In this document: positions 36,385 through 45,341 of the stretch, piece after piece
Numbering within the stretch: position 1 is the first letter of the stretch
Layout of the letters: each line of letters opens with the position of its first letter
Assembly (NCBI GenBank): GCA_000531095.1
Contig: HG799462.1
Coordinates: forward strand, 809,551 to 873,550
Direction: 5' to 3'
Length of the DNA stretch: 64,000 nt
Source of the DNA: Gemmata massiliana
Lineage (GTDB): Bacteria; Planctomycetota; Planctomycetia; Gemmatales; Gemmataceae
Position numbers and translations under genes: made by a program
The notes under the pieces: generated by a model
Seen by the model: only the letters and a program-made list of their open reading frames with translations
Told to the model about the DNA's origin: nothing
The model's database searches: none

Positions 36385-37089
36385 ATGCAACCACGTTTTC
36401 ACTGCACGCCCCCCGAAGCGGTCACCGAGACCGTTCGCGAAACGGTGTTCGTCGGCGACTACACGTTTCTCATCGACCGACCCGCTAACTCCGACAAGTT
36501 ACTCGACCTCCCGTGGTGCCGGTCCGCGTACATCGCCGACGAGTACGTTCCGTATTGGCCGACGCTCTGGCCGAGCGCGCGGATGCTCGCGAAGGCCGTG
36601 CTGCGCGAGCCGTGGGAGAACTACGCGCAACCGGTCGAGGTACTGGAAGTTGGGTGTGGGTTGGGGCTCGCCGGGGTCGCGTGCCTCGCGCGCGGGTTGC
36701 GGGTTACTTTTTCCGACGTGGATGAAACCGCGCTCACATTCGCCGCGGCCAATGCGCGCCTCAACGGATACACGCAAGGGTTTCGGACGCGACCGATCGA
36801 TTTCCGCTGCCCACCGGACGACGTGACGTATCCCGTGGTGATCGGGTCCGACCTGATGTACGAGGAGCGGCTCGTCGGCCCGCTCGTGACTTTACTCGAA
36901 TCCGTTCTCGCACCCGACGGCGTGTGCCTGATCGCGGACCCGGACCGTCTACCGGCGCGAGTGTTCCGGTGGAAACTCGAAGAGGCCGGGTACAGCGTCA
37001 CGCCCGACTTCGCCCGCGCCGGCGAACCCGGCGGCGAGCGCACGAAGGGCACCATCTACCGCATTAAGAGGAATGTCGGGCGAGAGTAA
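36385..37089 (+). CDS. Class I SAM-dependent methyltransferase (METTL/lysine-methyltransferase-like)
   Basis: A protein of 234 residues of the Rossmann methyltransferase fold: motif I VLEVGCGLGLAGVACLARG (near residue 87), acidic loop FSDVDETAL, and the GSDLMYEE post-motif resembling the D-x-x-Y of METTL-type protein lysine methyltransferases. The N-terminal YWPTLWPSA is also typical of that group. Target unknown. It starts 78 nt after the phosphoesterase and may share its transcript. Confidence 0.88.
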   Translation: MQPRFHCTPPEAVTETVRETVFVGDYTFLIDRPANSDKLLDLPWCRSAYIADEYVPYWPTLWPSARMLAKAVLREPWENYAQPVEVLEVGCGLGLAGVACLARGLRVTFSDVDETALTFAAANARLNGYTQGFRTRPIDFRCPPDDVTYPVVIGSDLMYEERLVGPLVTLLESVLAPDGVCLIADPDRLPARVFRWKLEEAGYSVTPDFARAGEPGGERTKGTIYRIKRNVGRE

Positions 37090-37278
37090 TCCCGCCTCAA
37101 TCGACTCACAGCGGCGCGAATCGCAGAAAGGCTTCGGATCTCCGCTCGCGCTCTCAATCTGCCCCTTCCCGGCCGTTCTCACGGTTCCTACAATCACGTT
37201 TCCGAGTTTTTTACCGGTCGCACCACGCGCCCGGTTCCGCGAGCCGCCACTCGGACCTTCGGGCGTTCCCGGAGGGGC

Positions 37279-37328
37279 GGTTCTAACCCCAGTGCCACGG
37301 GGAACCTAAGACGGAGGCTCGACCTCCG
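37279..37328 (+). promoter_or_regulatory. Two stem-loops in the L35-L20 leader
   Basis: A first stem pairs GGTT and CCCC (37279-37290) with GGGG and AACC (37299-37306). A second pairs CGGAGG (37312-37317) with CCTCCG (37323-37328), ending 25 nt before the rpmI start. Leaders of this operon commonly bind L20 for autoregulation; whether this one does cannot be told from sequence alone. Confidence 0.35.
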
Positions 37329-37353
37329 CTCCCCCGCACGGAGCATTCGGATC

Positions 37354-37560
37354 ATGGCCACCAAGAACAAGACGAACAAGAGCGTCAAAAAGCGGGTCCG
37401 CGTGACCGCCACCGGCAAGCTGAAGTACGGCAAGGTCGGTCGGCGCCACTTGAACGCCCACATGAAGGCCAAGCGGAAGCGGCAGCTCCGTCGGGCCGGG
37501 GTGATCGGTGACCGTCCCAAGGTGCAGAAGAAGTACAAGATCGCCCTCGGCGTTCTGTAA
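37354..37560 (+). CDS. rpmI: 50S ribosomal protein L35
   Basis: A protein of 68 residues, very basic, with the L35 pattern KNKTNKSVKKRVRVTATGKLK and a Lys/Arg-rich centre. Cotranscribed with rplT (87-nt gap). The usual upstream partner infC is not here. Confidence 0.97.
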   Translation: MATKNKTNKSVKKRVRVTATGKLKYGKVGRRHLNAHMKAKRKRQLRRAGVIGDRPKVQKKYKIALGVL

Positions 37561-37647
37561 ACACGCACCACTCTGCCGTTCTCAAGTGAGAGCAGGCGGG
37601 CACTAAACGCTCTTATTCATCAACATTCTTCATAAGGGATCACGGTC

Positions 37648-38025
37648 ATGGTTCGCGCTCGTAGTAAAGCAACAACGGCGGCTCGTAAGAAGCGCACGCG
37701 CAAACTCACCAAGGGCTTCCGCCTCGGTCGGCACAACCTGTTCCGGATGGCGATGACCACGCTCATCCGGTCCCGCGTGTACGCCTTCCGCGACCGCAAG
37801 ACGAAGAAGCGCCAGTACCGCCGCATTTGGATTGTCCGCATCAACGCGGCGTGCCGCATGCGCGGGCTGCGGTACAGCGAGTTCATCCACGGGCTGCAAC
37901 TGGCCAACGTGATGCTCGACCGCAAGTCGCTGTCGGAAACCGCCATCCACGACCCGGCCGCGTTCGATAAGCTGGTCGAACTCGTGAAGGCGACCCTCGC
38001 CGAACACGCTCCCAAGAAGGCCTAA
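37648..38025 (+). CDS. rplT: 50S ribosomal protein L20
   Basis: A protein of 125 residues with a standard L20 sequence (GFRLGRHNLFRMAMTTLIRS, YAFRDRKTKKRQYRRIWIVR, RMRGLRYSEFIHGL). It binds 23S rRNA early in assembly and often represses its own operon. Followed 6 nt later by a strong terminator. Confidence 0.98.
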   Translation: MVRARSKATTAARKKRTRKLTKGFRLGRHNLFRMAMTTLIRSRVYAFRDRKTKKRQYRRIWIVRINAACRMRGLRYSEFIHGLQLANVMLDRKSLSETAIHDPAAFDKLVELVKATLAEHAPKKA

Positions 38026-38031
38026 AGATCG

Positions 38032-38074
38032 AAAGCCAAGAACCCGGGGCCGCTTGCCCCGGGTTCTTGGCTTT
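38032..38074 (+). terminator. Rho-independent terminator after rplT
   Basis: Perfect 19-bp arms (38032-38050 and 38056-38074) with a 5-nt loop, GC-rich core and a T-containing 3' arm ending CTTTTC. It begins just after the rplT stop and clearly ends the rpmI-rplT transcript. Confidence 0.9.
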
Positions 38075-38187
38075 TCAGCCCGACCTCATCGCGCACGAAC
38101 GAACCACAGGTCGCGCGTTTCTCTGCGGCCATTTCTGTCTCTTCGCACTTCCTGACGTTGCTTCCACCCAGGACACGCGGGTGATCG

Positions 38188-38673
38188 ATGCCCATCGTAT
38201 ATCACTGCCCACACTGTCGACAGCCCGTTACCGTGCCCGACGCGATGCTCGGTCAGGCGATCGGGTGCCCGCACTGTCGCGGGGCGTTTCAGACGTTCCC
38301 CGCAACTCCCGCCGTACCCGCTCCGCCCGCGCAACAACAACCACTCTCGCTCGACGACGAACCGACCGACACCGCGAGCGCGTTCGATCAACTGGATGCC
38401 CCGCGCTCGCGACGTGCAGCGCGTTACCGCTCGCAAAAGAAGGGAACGCCGCTCCCGAACATTACGGCCACGATCGCCGCAGTTATCGGCAGCGCGATCG
38501 TCATGGCTTACAACCAAGCCAATCGGCGCCCCGGGCAGGGGTTCGACGTCACGGAAATGCTCATTTCGGCCGTTGTGGGCGGCATCAGCGCCGGTATCGG
38601 GTTCGGGATCGGCAAGCTCATTGAGGGCAACACGAGCGATCATTCCAACCGCTCGCGGCGCGGCAACGACTGA
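38188..38673 (+). CDS. Zinc-ribbon protein with glycine-zipper membrane segments
   Basis: A protein of 161 residues. The N-terminal ribbon has two CPHC knuckles (near residues 7 and 27). A Pro-rich linker follows, then two hydrophobic stretches (ITATIAAVIGSAIVMAY and LISAVVGGISAGIGFGIG), the second with G-x3-G spacing. The tail is basic. Likely a small membrane protein; function unknown. The CPHC ribbon is close in style to MJ0042-type ribbons frequent in planctomycetes. Confidence 0.75.
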   Translation: MPIVYHCPHCRQPVTVPDAMLGQAIGCPHCRGAFQTFPATPAVPAPPAQQQPLSLDDEPTDTASAFDQLDAPRSRRAARYRSQKKGTPLPNITATIAAVIGSAIVMAYNQANRRPGQGFDVTEMLISAVVGGISAGIGFGIGKLIEGNTSDHSNRSRRGND

Positions 38674-38689
38674 AGTTCACTCTTCTTTC

Positions 38690-39826
38690 TCACGTCCTCC
38701 GTTTGACCGCATAGCCGTATTGCGTGGGCCACGTGGGTTCCTGGCTCAGAGCTTGCTGAGCCTTCAGTGCCCAGTATGGTTCGCGCAGCATTTCGCGCGC
38801 AAGAAGCACTAAATCAGCCGCACCAGACGTGACGACTTCGTTCGCCTGGTGCGGGTCCGTAATCAGCCCGACGGCGCCCGTTAGCAATCCGGTTTGAGAG
38901 CGAATTTCGTCTGCGAACGGTACCTGGTACCCTTTCCCAACGGGGATCTTCGCGTGCGGCACGAGTGCGCCGCTCGAACAGTCGATCAGGTCGACGCCGA
39001 GCGGCTTGAGCGCCTTCGCGAGTTCCACTGATTGCGGCAAATCCCACCCGCCCTCGACCCAGTCGGTCGCCGAAATGCGCACGAACAGTGGTAGGTCTTG
39101 CGGGAGCACAGCACGAACAGCTTTCGTGGTTTCGAGAACGAGCCGCATCCGGTTTTCGAGGCTGCCGCCGTACTGGTCCGTGCGGTGGTTCGAGAGCGAC
39201 GAAAGGAACTCGTGCAGCAAATAGCCGTGGGCCGAGTGGATCTCGATGACGCGGAAACCGGCCTTCACTGCGCGCTGGGCCGCAACTCGGAACTGTTCGG
39301 TGACGGCTCGAATGCCGGCTTCATCGAGTGCGGTCGGCGCGCGGCTACCCTCGGTAAAGGGAATCGCGCTCGGCGCCACGTGTTGCCATCCGCCGGCATT
39401 CAGCGCGAGTTGCTCCCCACCCTCCCACGGAAGGCCACAACTCGCCTTTCGCCCCGCGTGCGCGATCTGGATACCGGGTACCGCGCCCATTCGTGTCACG
39501 AACGCAGCGATGCGAGCGAGCGCGTCGGCGTGTGCGTCACTCCAGATGCCGAGGTCGCCCGGTGTGATGCGCCCTTCGGGCGCGACGGCGGTCGCCTCCA
39601 CAAACACGAGCCCCGCGCCGCCGGCCGCGCGGCTCCCGAGGTGGACGAGGTGCCAGTCGTCCGCCATACCGTCGGTCGCACAGTATTGGCACATCGGCGA
39701 AACAACGATGCGGTTCCGGAACGTGACACCGCGAATCGTGAGTGGGGACAGGAGATCGGTGTCCGGCAGGTTACGGTCGTGGCTGACCCCCGACGGACAC
39801 CCCGCCGCGTGCGATGGTTCGCTCAT
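38690..39826 (-). CDS. NADH:flavin oxidoreductase, Old Yellow Enzyme family (YqjM-like)
   Basis: A protein of 378 residues, TIM-barrel FMN enzyme: SPLTIRGVTFRNRIVVSPMCQY near the N-terminus carries the redox-tuning Cys of the YqjM class. HSAHGYLLHEFLSSLSN and GGSLENRMR are the substrate/FMN motifs, with ISATDWVEGGWD and DLVLLAREML later. Reduces activated alkenes with NAD(P)H; physiological substrate unknown. ATG at 39826; the longer frame upstream is not homologous. Confidence 0.95.
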   Translation of the reverse strand: MSEPSHAAGCPSGVSHDRNLPDTDLLSPLTIRGVTFRNRIVVSPMCQYCATDGMADDWHLVHLGSRAAGGAGLVFVEATAVAPEGRITPGDLGIWSDAHADALARIAAFVTRMGAVPGIQIAHAGRKASCGLPWEGGEQLALNAGGWQHVAPSAIPFTEGSRAPTALDEAGIRAVTEQFRVAAQRAVKAGFRVIEIHSAHGYLLHEFLSSLSNHRTDQYGGSLENRMRLVLETTKAVRAVLPQDLPLFVRISATDWVEGGWDLPQSVELAKALKPLGVDLIDCSSGALVPHAKIPVGKGYQVPFADEIRSQTGLLTGAVGLITDPHQANEVVTSGAADLVLLAREMLREPYWALKAQQALSQEPTWPTQYGYAVKRRT

Positions 39827-39926
39827 AGTGAAATCGCGTTGTGATGTGGACTGGGCGAAGTCAAAACAGACGACGGGAAATGGACAACGAAGCGCTCGAA
39901 CGAATCGAGCGCTGGCCCCCTTCGGT

Positions 39927-40652
39927 TCACTCCGACGCTTCGGTCCTGTGTTCCGGGATCGGCTCCATCTTCGACTTGGACTTGGGTGCCTTGACCGGTT
40001 TTGGCGTCGCAATGGGAGCGGCCTTGGGCACCTTCACCGTGCGCGGATCGGGCATCGCGGCGCTGGCGGCACTGGTCGTTTCGCGGAGCTTCTTGCGCGC
40101 ACGCGACAGCACCGCGCCGATGGTGTTCACCGGGACGTCCGTTTCCGTGCTGATCTCTTCGTAAGTGCGGCCCTCAAGATAGTAGAGCCGGACGATTTCT
40201 TTCTCCCGCCCCGAGAGCCGCCGGAGCAGTTTCTCGACTTCTTCGAGGCTCTCCATGCCCTTCTGTGCGGCCGGGGCGTCGTCGGGTTCCGGCTCCGCCA
40301 ACCGCGACTCGCCGCGCTTGATGGCGTCCTTCACCTTCTGGCGCCGGACAAGCTCGTGGACGCAGATGCGCCGGGCCACGACCGCGAGGTACGTCGCGAG
40401 GCTGGACTGCTTGCGGAACTCGCGGAGCACTTTGAAGTTGTTAGCGACGATCTGGAGGAGCACTTCGGCCGCGATGTCCTCGACGTCCTCGGGACCGACG
40501 CGGGCACTGCGCAGGTGCGCCGTGTAGCCGATCGTGTGGTAGATAAGGCTGAGGAACCGGTCCACGAAGTCGTTCCACGACCCCGGTTCGCGGTTCAAGC
40601 ACCGTTTAAGCAGGTCGCGGTCCACCGCGGTGAACGGAGTATCGGCATCCAC
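39927..40652 (-). CDS. RNA polymerase sigma factor, ECF type
   Basis: A protein of 241 residues. Region 2 (about 25-95: DFVDRFLSLIYHTIGYTA ... SLATYLAVVARRICVHEL) and region 4 (about 138-190: SGREKEIVRLYYLEGRTYEEIS ... NTIGAVLSRARKKL). A basic, Pro/Lys-rich tail of about 45 residues follows, reminiscent of C-terminal extensions in planctomycete ECF groups. No anti-sigma gene is adjacent, so control may be through the tail or a kinase. Confidence 0.92.
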   Translation of the reverse strand: MDADTPFTAVDRDLLKRCLNREPGSWNDFVDRFLSLIYHTIGYTAHLRSARVGPEDVEDIAAEVLLQIVANNFKVLREFRKQSSLATYLAVVARRICVHELVRRQKVKDAIKRGESRLAEPEPDDAPAAQKGMESLEEVEKLLRRLSGREKEIVRLYYLEGRTYEEISTETDVPVNTIGAVLSRARKKLRETTSAASAAMPDPRTVKVPKAAPIATPKPVKAPKSKSKMEPIPEHRTEASE

Positions 40653-41143
40653 GGCCTTGTGCCTCGGTTGTTCGTCAGAGGGGCACGTCCAACAATATAA
40701 AGCCTAGCCGGTGACAGAACCTTTCACAACGGCCGGGTGCGAATCCGTCCACACCCCCATTTTACCCACTGCCGGCGCGATCGGTACAACCGGATCTCAA
40801 TCGACTCCGGATTCGCGAGCGGTAGTTCGCAACGGGGCTTGTTGGGGCCGCGCCCCGGCGAAATAATCGCCCGCCGAACGGACCTGGTCAACAACTACAC
40901 CCTAAAAATGCTTCTGCTGTGTGGGCACACCACTCGGCAGGCCAGCATCTCATTCCGCACCGAAAGTATAATCGTTGTAAAAGGACGAATCACCGGCCGC
41001 GGCAGGCTTTAGTGAATCTTTGCAAAATCGCGTAACGAGCCGGTTGTCAGCCCCTTGAGAGCGTTTCGTTCGACTGGTAGGCTAAAACCCGTGTTCGCGT
41101 TCCACTCCGATTAACCTCTTTGATCGGCCCCCGAGGAACCTCA
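40653..41143. other. Intergenic region, 491 bp
   Basis: The largest gap in the window, between divergent genes (sigma factor leftward, secreted protein rightward). I see no tRNA, small RNA fold or convincing short gene. A small frame with no ribosome-binding site exists but is not supported. Both promoters are expected here but could not be assigned. Confidence 0.5.
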
Positions 41144-42535
41144 ATGCGCACGACGCCCATCACGGCCGTATTTGGGTTGCTGCTCGTCACGACGTTCGCG
41201 GTCGGTGGGAAAGAACGGTACTACGACTCCGGTTCACCGGCCTCGATGCCAATGGTGGCCGATCGGCCCGGGGACGCGGCCGTTGAGCAGATGATTAAGG
41301 ATCTCGGGGCGGAGGACTGGCGCACCCGCGAACAAGCCGGGCGCGACCTGACCGCGCAGGGCGAGCGCGCGCTGCCGTACATGCGCCGCGTGCTTCTGGC
41401 GACCGATAACCCGGAGGTCCAACGCCGGCTCGCGGTGCTCGTCAAGAAACTGGACTTCGATCGGCTTGTGGCGCCTAAGCTCGTCACCCTCAGCGCGAAG
41501 GACCGGAGCGCCCAGGACGTCGTCGCCGACATCGCCAGGCAAACCGGCTACAAGATCGACACCAGCAACATGCAGATGAACACGAAGCACTCCTTCGAGT
41601 TCAACGATACGCCGTTCTGGAAGGCCATCGACGCCGTGGCGACCGCGTGCGGGTGTAACGTGTACACGGAATACCAGGACGACACGATCCGCCTCTACAA
41701 CCAGGACTCCGTAAGCCCCTACGTGGCCTACGCGGGGCCGTTTCGGTTCACCGCCACCAACATCAACTGCAACCGCAGCGTGCAACTCTCCAACCTCAGC
41801 CGGCGCGGAGGAGGCGACCGCGTCACCGAGTACATGAGCCTGAGCTTCCAGGTGCAGTCCGAACCGAAGAACCCGATGCTCAGCATCTCACAGCCTGAGT
41901 TGACCGTTGCGACCGACAACCTGGGCGGGTCCATGCTGCCCCCGCGCGAGAACAACAATTACGCATACCGGTCGGGCTACTACAACCAGGGGAACCGCTC
42001 GCACAACCACTCGATGAGCGTGAACCTGACCCGCGTCGACCGCGGCGCGACGAGCATCAAGGAACTGAAGGGGCGCGTCCGCGTCGAGTTACTCTCGGGC
42101 ACGTCGCCCGAAGTGACAGTCGCGGACCCACTGAAAGTGAAGAAGAAGACCTTCACCGGGCGCACCGCGGACCTCGAAGTGACCACTGTCGACGCGGACG
42201 CGAACAACAAGGGCGTGTACACGGTCAACGTGACCGCCAAGAACCGCGCCCCGGTGGACCCGCGCCGCGGGGACGACTACATGTGGGCCAACAACCTCCA
42301 ACAGCGGATCGAGCTGTCGGACGAGAACGGAAACAAGTACTTCAGCTACGGAATGCAGTCGAGTAGTTACACGCCGGGCGGGTACCAGATGACGCTGATG
42401 TTCGGGCCGGATGACCGCCGCACCGGGCGCCCCGCCCCCTTTAAACTCGGCGCCCCCACGCGGCTCGTGCTCACGGAATGGCACACGGTTACCCACGAAG
42501 TGACGTTCGAGTTCAAGAACGTCCCGCTCCCGTAA
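41144..42535 (+). CDS. Secreted protein of unknown function, 463 aa
   Basis: A signal peptide (RTTPITAVFGLLLVTTFAVGG) precedes a small helical, HEAT-like segment (about 45-110: LGAEDWRTREQAGRDLTAQGERALPYM). A region follows that resembles secretin/TonB short domains (about 115-190: LSAKDRSAQDVVADIARQTGYKIDTS ... FWKAIDAVATACGCNVY). The C-terminal half is beta-rich. No family is assigned. GAGGA precedes the ATG. Probably exported and monocistronic. Confidence 0.82.
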   Translation: MRTTPITAVFGLLLVTTFAVGGKERYYDSGSPASMPMVADRPGDAAVEQMIKDLGAEDWRTREQAGRDLTAQGERALPYMRRVLLATDNPEVQRRLAVLVKKLDFDRLVAPKLVTLSAKDRSAQDVVADIARQTGYKIDTSNMQMNTKHSFEFNDTPFWKAIDAVATACGCNVYTEYQDDTIRLYNQDSVSPYVAYAGPFRFTATNINCNRSVQLSNLSRRGGGDRVTEYMSLSFQVQSEPKNPMLSISQPELTVATDNLGGSMLPPRENNNYAYRSGYYNQGNRSHNHSMSVNLTRVDRGATSIKELKGRVRVELLSGTSPEVTVADPLKVKKKTFTGRTADLEVTTVDADANNKGVYTVNVTAKNRAPVDPRRGDDYMWANNLQQRIELSDENGNKYFSYGMQSSSYTPGGYQMTLMFGPDDRRTGRPAPFKLGAPTRLVLTEWHTVTHEVTFEFKNVPLP

Positions 42536-42562
42536 TACGACGTGGCGGGTCGGCAAACTTCA

Positions 42563-42623
42563 CAGCCCGGAACCCGATCACAGACAGGCGACGATCGCTT
42601 GCCTGTGATCGGATTCCGGGCTG
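42563..42623 (+). terminator. Hairpin 3' of the secreted-protein gene
   Basis: Arms of 29 nt (42563-42591 and 42595-42623) match at 26 positions around a 3-nt loop, starting 27 nt after the stop. No clear T-run follows. Probable terminator or 3' stabiliser. Confidence 0.6.
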
Positions 42624-42704
42624 CGGCTTCTTGCAAACAACCCGCGCCCAATCACACTCTACGGCTCATCTCCTTCCCACCGGAACGAAAGACTCGGAGC
42701 TTCT

Positions 42705-43475
42705 ATGCGTCAGGTGCTCACGGCGTTCGCGTTTACGCTCTCGTCCACGGCCACGGGTGCGGTGGAACCGGAGGCCAAAGAGTTCAAGGCCGACGGGACG
42801 ACACTCCCCTACCGGCTGATAAAGCCGGCCGACGCGGAAGCCGGAAAGAAGTATCCGCTCGTCCTGATCTTACACGGAGCCGGCGAACGCGGCACTGACA
42901 ACAAGAAGCAGCTCGTGTGGTTCTGGAAGGACAAGCAGCCGAGCGTCACGACACGTCCGGAAGTCGCCGCAGAGAAGGCGTTCGTAGTAGTGCCGCAATG
43001 TCCGGAAGGTAAACGCTGGGTCGAGGTGCCGTGGGAGAAGGGGAGCTACAAATCTCCGGAGATCGGCGAACCGCTGAAACTCGCACTCGCGTTAACGGAT
43101 TCGCTCCTCAAGGATTTGCCCATCGATCCGGACCGTGTGTACGTCGTCGGGATGTCAATGGGCGGCTACGGGGCGCTCGACGCGGTGCAGCGCCGGCCCG
43201 AATTGTTCGCCGCGTGTGTACCGATTTGCGGCGCCGGCGACGTGAGCAAGGCGAAGGACATCGCTCACGTTCCGGTGTGGGCGTTCCACGGCGACGCCGA
43301 CACCGCGGTGCCGGTACGCGGCTCGCGCGAGATCGTTGACGCGCTCAAGAAAGCCGGCGCGGAGCCGAAGTACACCGAGTACCCGAAAGTGGGGCACAAC
43401 AGTTGGTCGCCCGCGTTCGAGGAGAAAGAATTCTGGAACTGGATCTTCTCACAGAAGCGCAAGCCGAAGAAGTGA
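42705..43475 (+). CDS. Secreted alpha/beta-hydrolase (PHB-depolymerase/prolyl-oligopeptidase-like)
   Basis: A protein of 256 residues with a short signal-like N-terminus. Oxyanion region LILHGAGERGTD, nucleophile GMSMGGYGA (near residue 148), Asp in GDADTAVP (near 198) and His in VGHNSW (near 230). It is a close relative of the first domain of the frameshifted hydrolase at 28472-30032. Substrate unknown; family members act on esters. Confidence 0.9.
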   Translation: MRQVLTAFAFTLSSTATGAVEPEAKEFKADGTTLPYRLIKPADAEAGKKYPLVLILHGAGERGTDNKKQLVWFWKDKQPSVTTRPEVAAEKAFVVVPQCPEGKRWVEVPWEKGSYKSPEIGEPLKLALALTDSLLKDLPIDPDRVYVVGMSMGGYGALDAVQRRPELFAACVPICGAGDVSKAKDIAHVPVWAFHGDADTAVPVRGSREIVDALKKAGAEPKYTEYPKVGHNSWSPAFEEKEFWNWIFSQKRKPKK

Positions 43476-43487
43476 GCGGAGAGCGCA

Positions 43488-44132
43488 ATGACGGAAACGC
43501 AATGGCTGACGGACGATGACCCGGAGCGCTGGTTGTACCCGGAGCGCGTTCAAGAGCGGAGCGCGCGAAAGCTCCGCCTCTTTTGTGTTGCTTGTAGTCG
43601 CAGAATCTGGACTCTTTTGCCCGAGGAATGTCAGCTCGCTGTTGAAACTGCGGAAGACTACGCAGATGATCGTGCGACCAGCAGCGTTTTGCTCAGGATG
43701 GCAGAAATCGCTCGACGCATCGCCAATAACGCTGATGGTAATGCGCAGGACGCGGCCGATGCTGCCGCTTCAACGGCCGAACCCGATATCCAAAATTATG
43801 CATTTTCAGTGAGCGTTTGTGCGGCCAAAGCCGTCTGGATCTCGGGACCAGATCAAACCGCGGAACTGGCCGCACAAGCCAACATACTCCGCGAAATCTT
43901 CGGGAACCCGTTCCGCCCGGCCCCCTTCACTCCCGCGTGGCGCACGTCCGATGTGTTGCTGCTTGCGGACGGTATCTACGCGGAACGGGCGTTCGACCGA
44001 CTGCCGATCCTCGCAGACGCACTCCAAGATGCGGGCTGCGATACCGCGGCTATCCTCGATCACCTTCGCGACCCAAACGCTTCGCATGTCCGCGGTTGCT
44101 GGGCACTCGATCTGGTGCTGGGGGAGGAGTGA
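43488..44132 (+). CDS. Gemmata-type protein family of unknown function
   Basis: A protein of 214 residues. It carries phrases I recall from many Gemmata proteins: RKLRLFCVACSRRIW near residue 28, an Ala-rich centre, LREIFGNPFRP near residue 135, DRLPILADALQDAGCD near residue 166 and HVRGCWALDLVLG at the end. The family is often linked to TIGR02996-type proteins and appears strongly expanded in that lineage. No biochemical function is known to me. It lies 12 nt after the hydrolase gene, so they may be cotranscribed. Confidence 0.85.
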   Translation: MTETQWLTDDDPERWLYPERVQERSARKLRLFCVACSRRIWTLLPEECQLAVETAEDYADDRATSSVLLRMAEIARRIANNADGNAQDAADAAASTAEPDIQNYAFSVSVCAAKAVWISGPDQTAELAAQANILREIFGNPFRPAPFTPAWRTSDVLLLADGIYAERAFDRLPILADALQDAGCDTAAILDHLRDPNASHVRGCWALDLVLGEE

Positions 44133-44171
44133 ATCCGGCTCCGTGGGCCGAAGCCGCCCAACAGCACGAGA

Positions 44172-45281
44172 TCATATCGCGGGTTTGTTCCACACGCTCA
44201 GAATGGCCGGCTGACCGAGCAGTCGCACGCGGGTCTGGCGCGCTTGCGACCAGCGGTGCGCGTGCAGCGTGCGCTTCAGCCCTTCGTGCTCCATCGCAAG
44301 CAGCACCGCTCGGCCGCCCGGTTTTAGCACGCGGTCCCACTCTTCCGCAGCAGCCTCGTACAGTGGCCCGATCTGCTCGATGGACGAGAGCTGCTTACCG
44401 AACGGCGGGTTCGATATGATCCGGTCCACGCTGGCGGTCTCCAGCGGCAGGGCGGTGGCGTCCCAACGTGCGAGGGACGCGCGGCCGACGTTTTCCAGGT
44501 TCTGCGACGTAACGAACACCGCGTTCGGGTCGATGTCGCCGCCGATCACGCGGACCTGCCCCCCGCGGCTCCGCTTTTCGGCCACGTCGAGCGTTTCGGC
44601 CAGAATCGTTCCGGCCCCGCAGAACGGGTCGAGCACGGTCATTTCCGGCCCGATCCCTGCCAGTCGAACCATCGCCGCCGCCACGGTTGGGCGCAGTGAC
44701 GCCGCGATGTGGTCCAGCTTGTACGTCCGGTGGCGCATCGTGCGGTCCGAGAGGCGCACGCCGCACACGGCCGTTTTGCTGTAGATCGTCAGCCAGATTT
44801 CGAGCCAGGCGTTCTCGTTGCTGTAGTGCCAACCGTGGGGGATCTTCCCGGCCAACCCCTCAATGAACGCCGCGCGCGCGTCGGCCCGGCGGAACCCGTG
44901 CTCGCCCTGCATCTGGCACACGAGGTGGTACGTCGGGCGCCCCTTCGTTTTGGGCCGGATCTTGTGGTGCAGTTTGAACAGGTGGTCCCAGTCCGGCTTG
45001 CGGGCCGTCCAGGTACGGAGCGTTTCGAGGTCTTCGGACTTGTAGGTGAGCGAGTCCGATCCCCACGCCATCAGGAACACGTCTTCCGTGGTGCGGAGCG
45101 ACAGCACCTTGTCGTTCAGGGTGTCCGTGCGGAACACGACCAGCCCGCGCGCGGTTTTCTTCACCTCGCCGCCAATGTCGCGGGTGATCTCGTCGGCCGC
45201 GGTAGATTCGATCCCGCCGTGGGTCATGGCGTAGAGCGGCGGGAGCGGTTTGTCGTCGGTCGGTCGGCCGGAGCGGGACAT
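44172..45281 (-). CDS. THUMP-domain RNA methyltransferase (TrmN/Trm14-like)
   Basis: A protein of 369 residues. The N-terminal THUMP-type region (about 15-160: YAMTHGGIESTAADEI ...) binds RNA. The C-terminal Rossmann methyltransferase (about 190-360) has VLDPFCGAGTILAE (motif I) and the N2-guanine/adenine-type catalytic NPPFGKQL near residue 291. This matches tRNA guanine-N2 methyltransferases of the TrmN/Trm14 group. It converges with the gene ending at 44132. ATG at 45281. Confidence 0.9.
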   Translation of the reverse strand: MSRSGRPTDDKPLPPLYAMTHGGIESTAADEITRDIGGEVKKTARGLVVFRTDTLNDKVLSLRTTEDVFLMAWGSDSLTYKSEDLETLRTWTARKPDWDHLFKLHHKIRPKTKGRPTYHLVCQMQGEHGFRRADARAAFIEGLAGKIPHGWHYSNENAWLEIWLTIYSKTAVCGVRLSDRTMRHRTYKLDHIAASLRPTVAAAMVRLAGIGPEMTVLDPFCGAGTILAETLDVAEKRSRGGQVRVIGGDIDPNAVFVTSQNLENVGRASLARWDATALPLETASVDRIISNPPFGKQLSSIEQIGPLYEAAAEEWDRVLKPGGRAVLLAMEHEGLKRTLHAHRWSQARQTRVRLLGQPAILSVWNKPAI

Positions 45282-45341
45282 CGTTAACTCTTGCGCGGGC
45301 GAAAGCAAACAGACATGATAGCAGATTTACGGCCGTTCGTG

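Noticed and set aside
38067-38624. A 185-residue plus-strand frame after rplT
   Set aside because: It overlaps the zinc-ribbon gene at 38188 in another frame, and the zinc-ribbon frame has clear CPHC knuckles and a membrane pattern.
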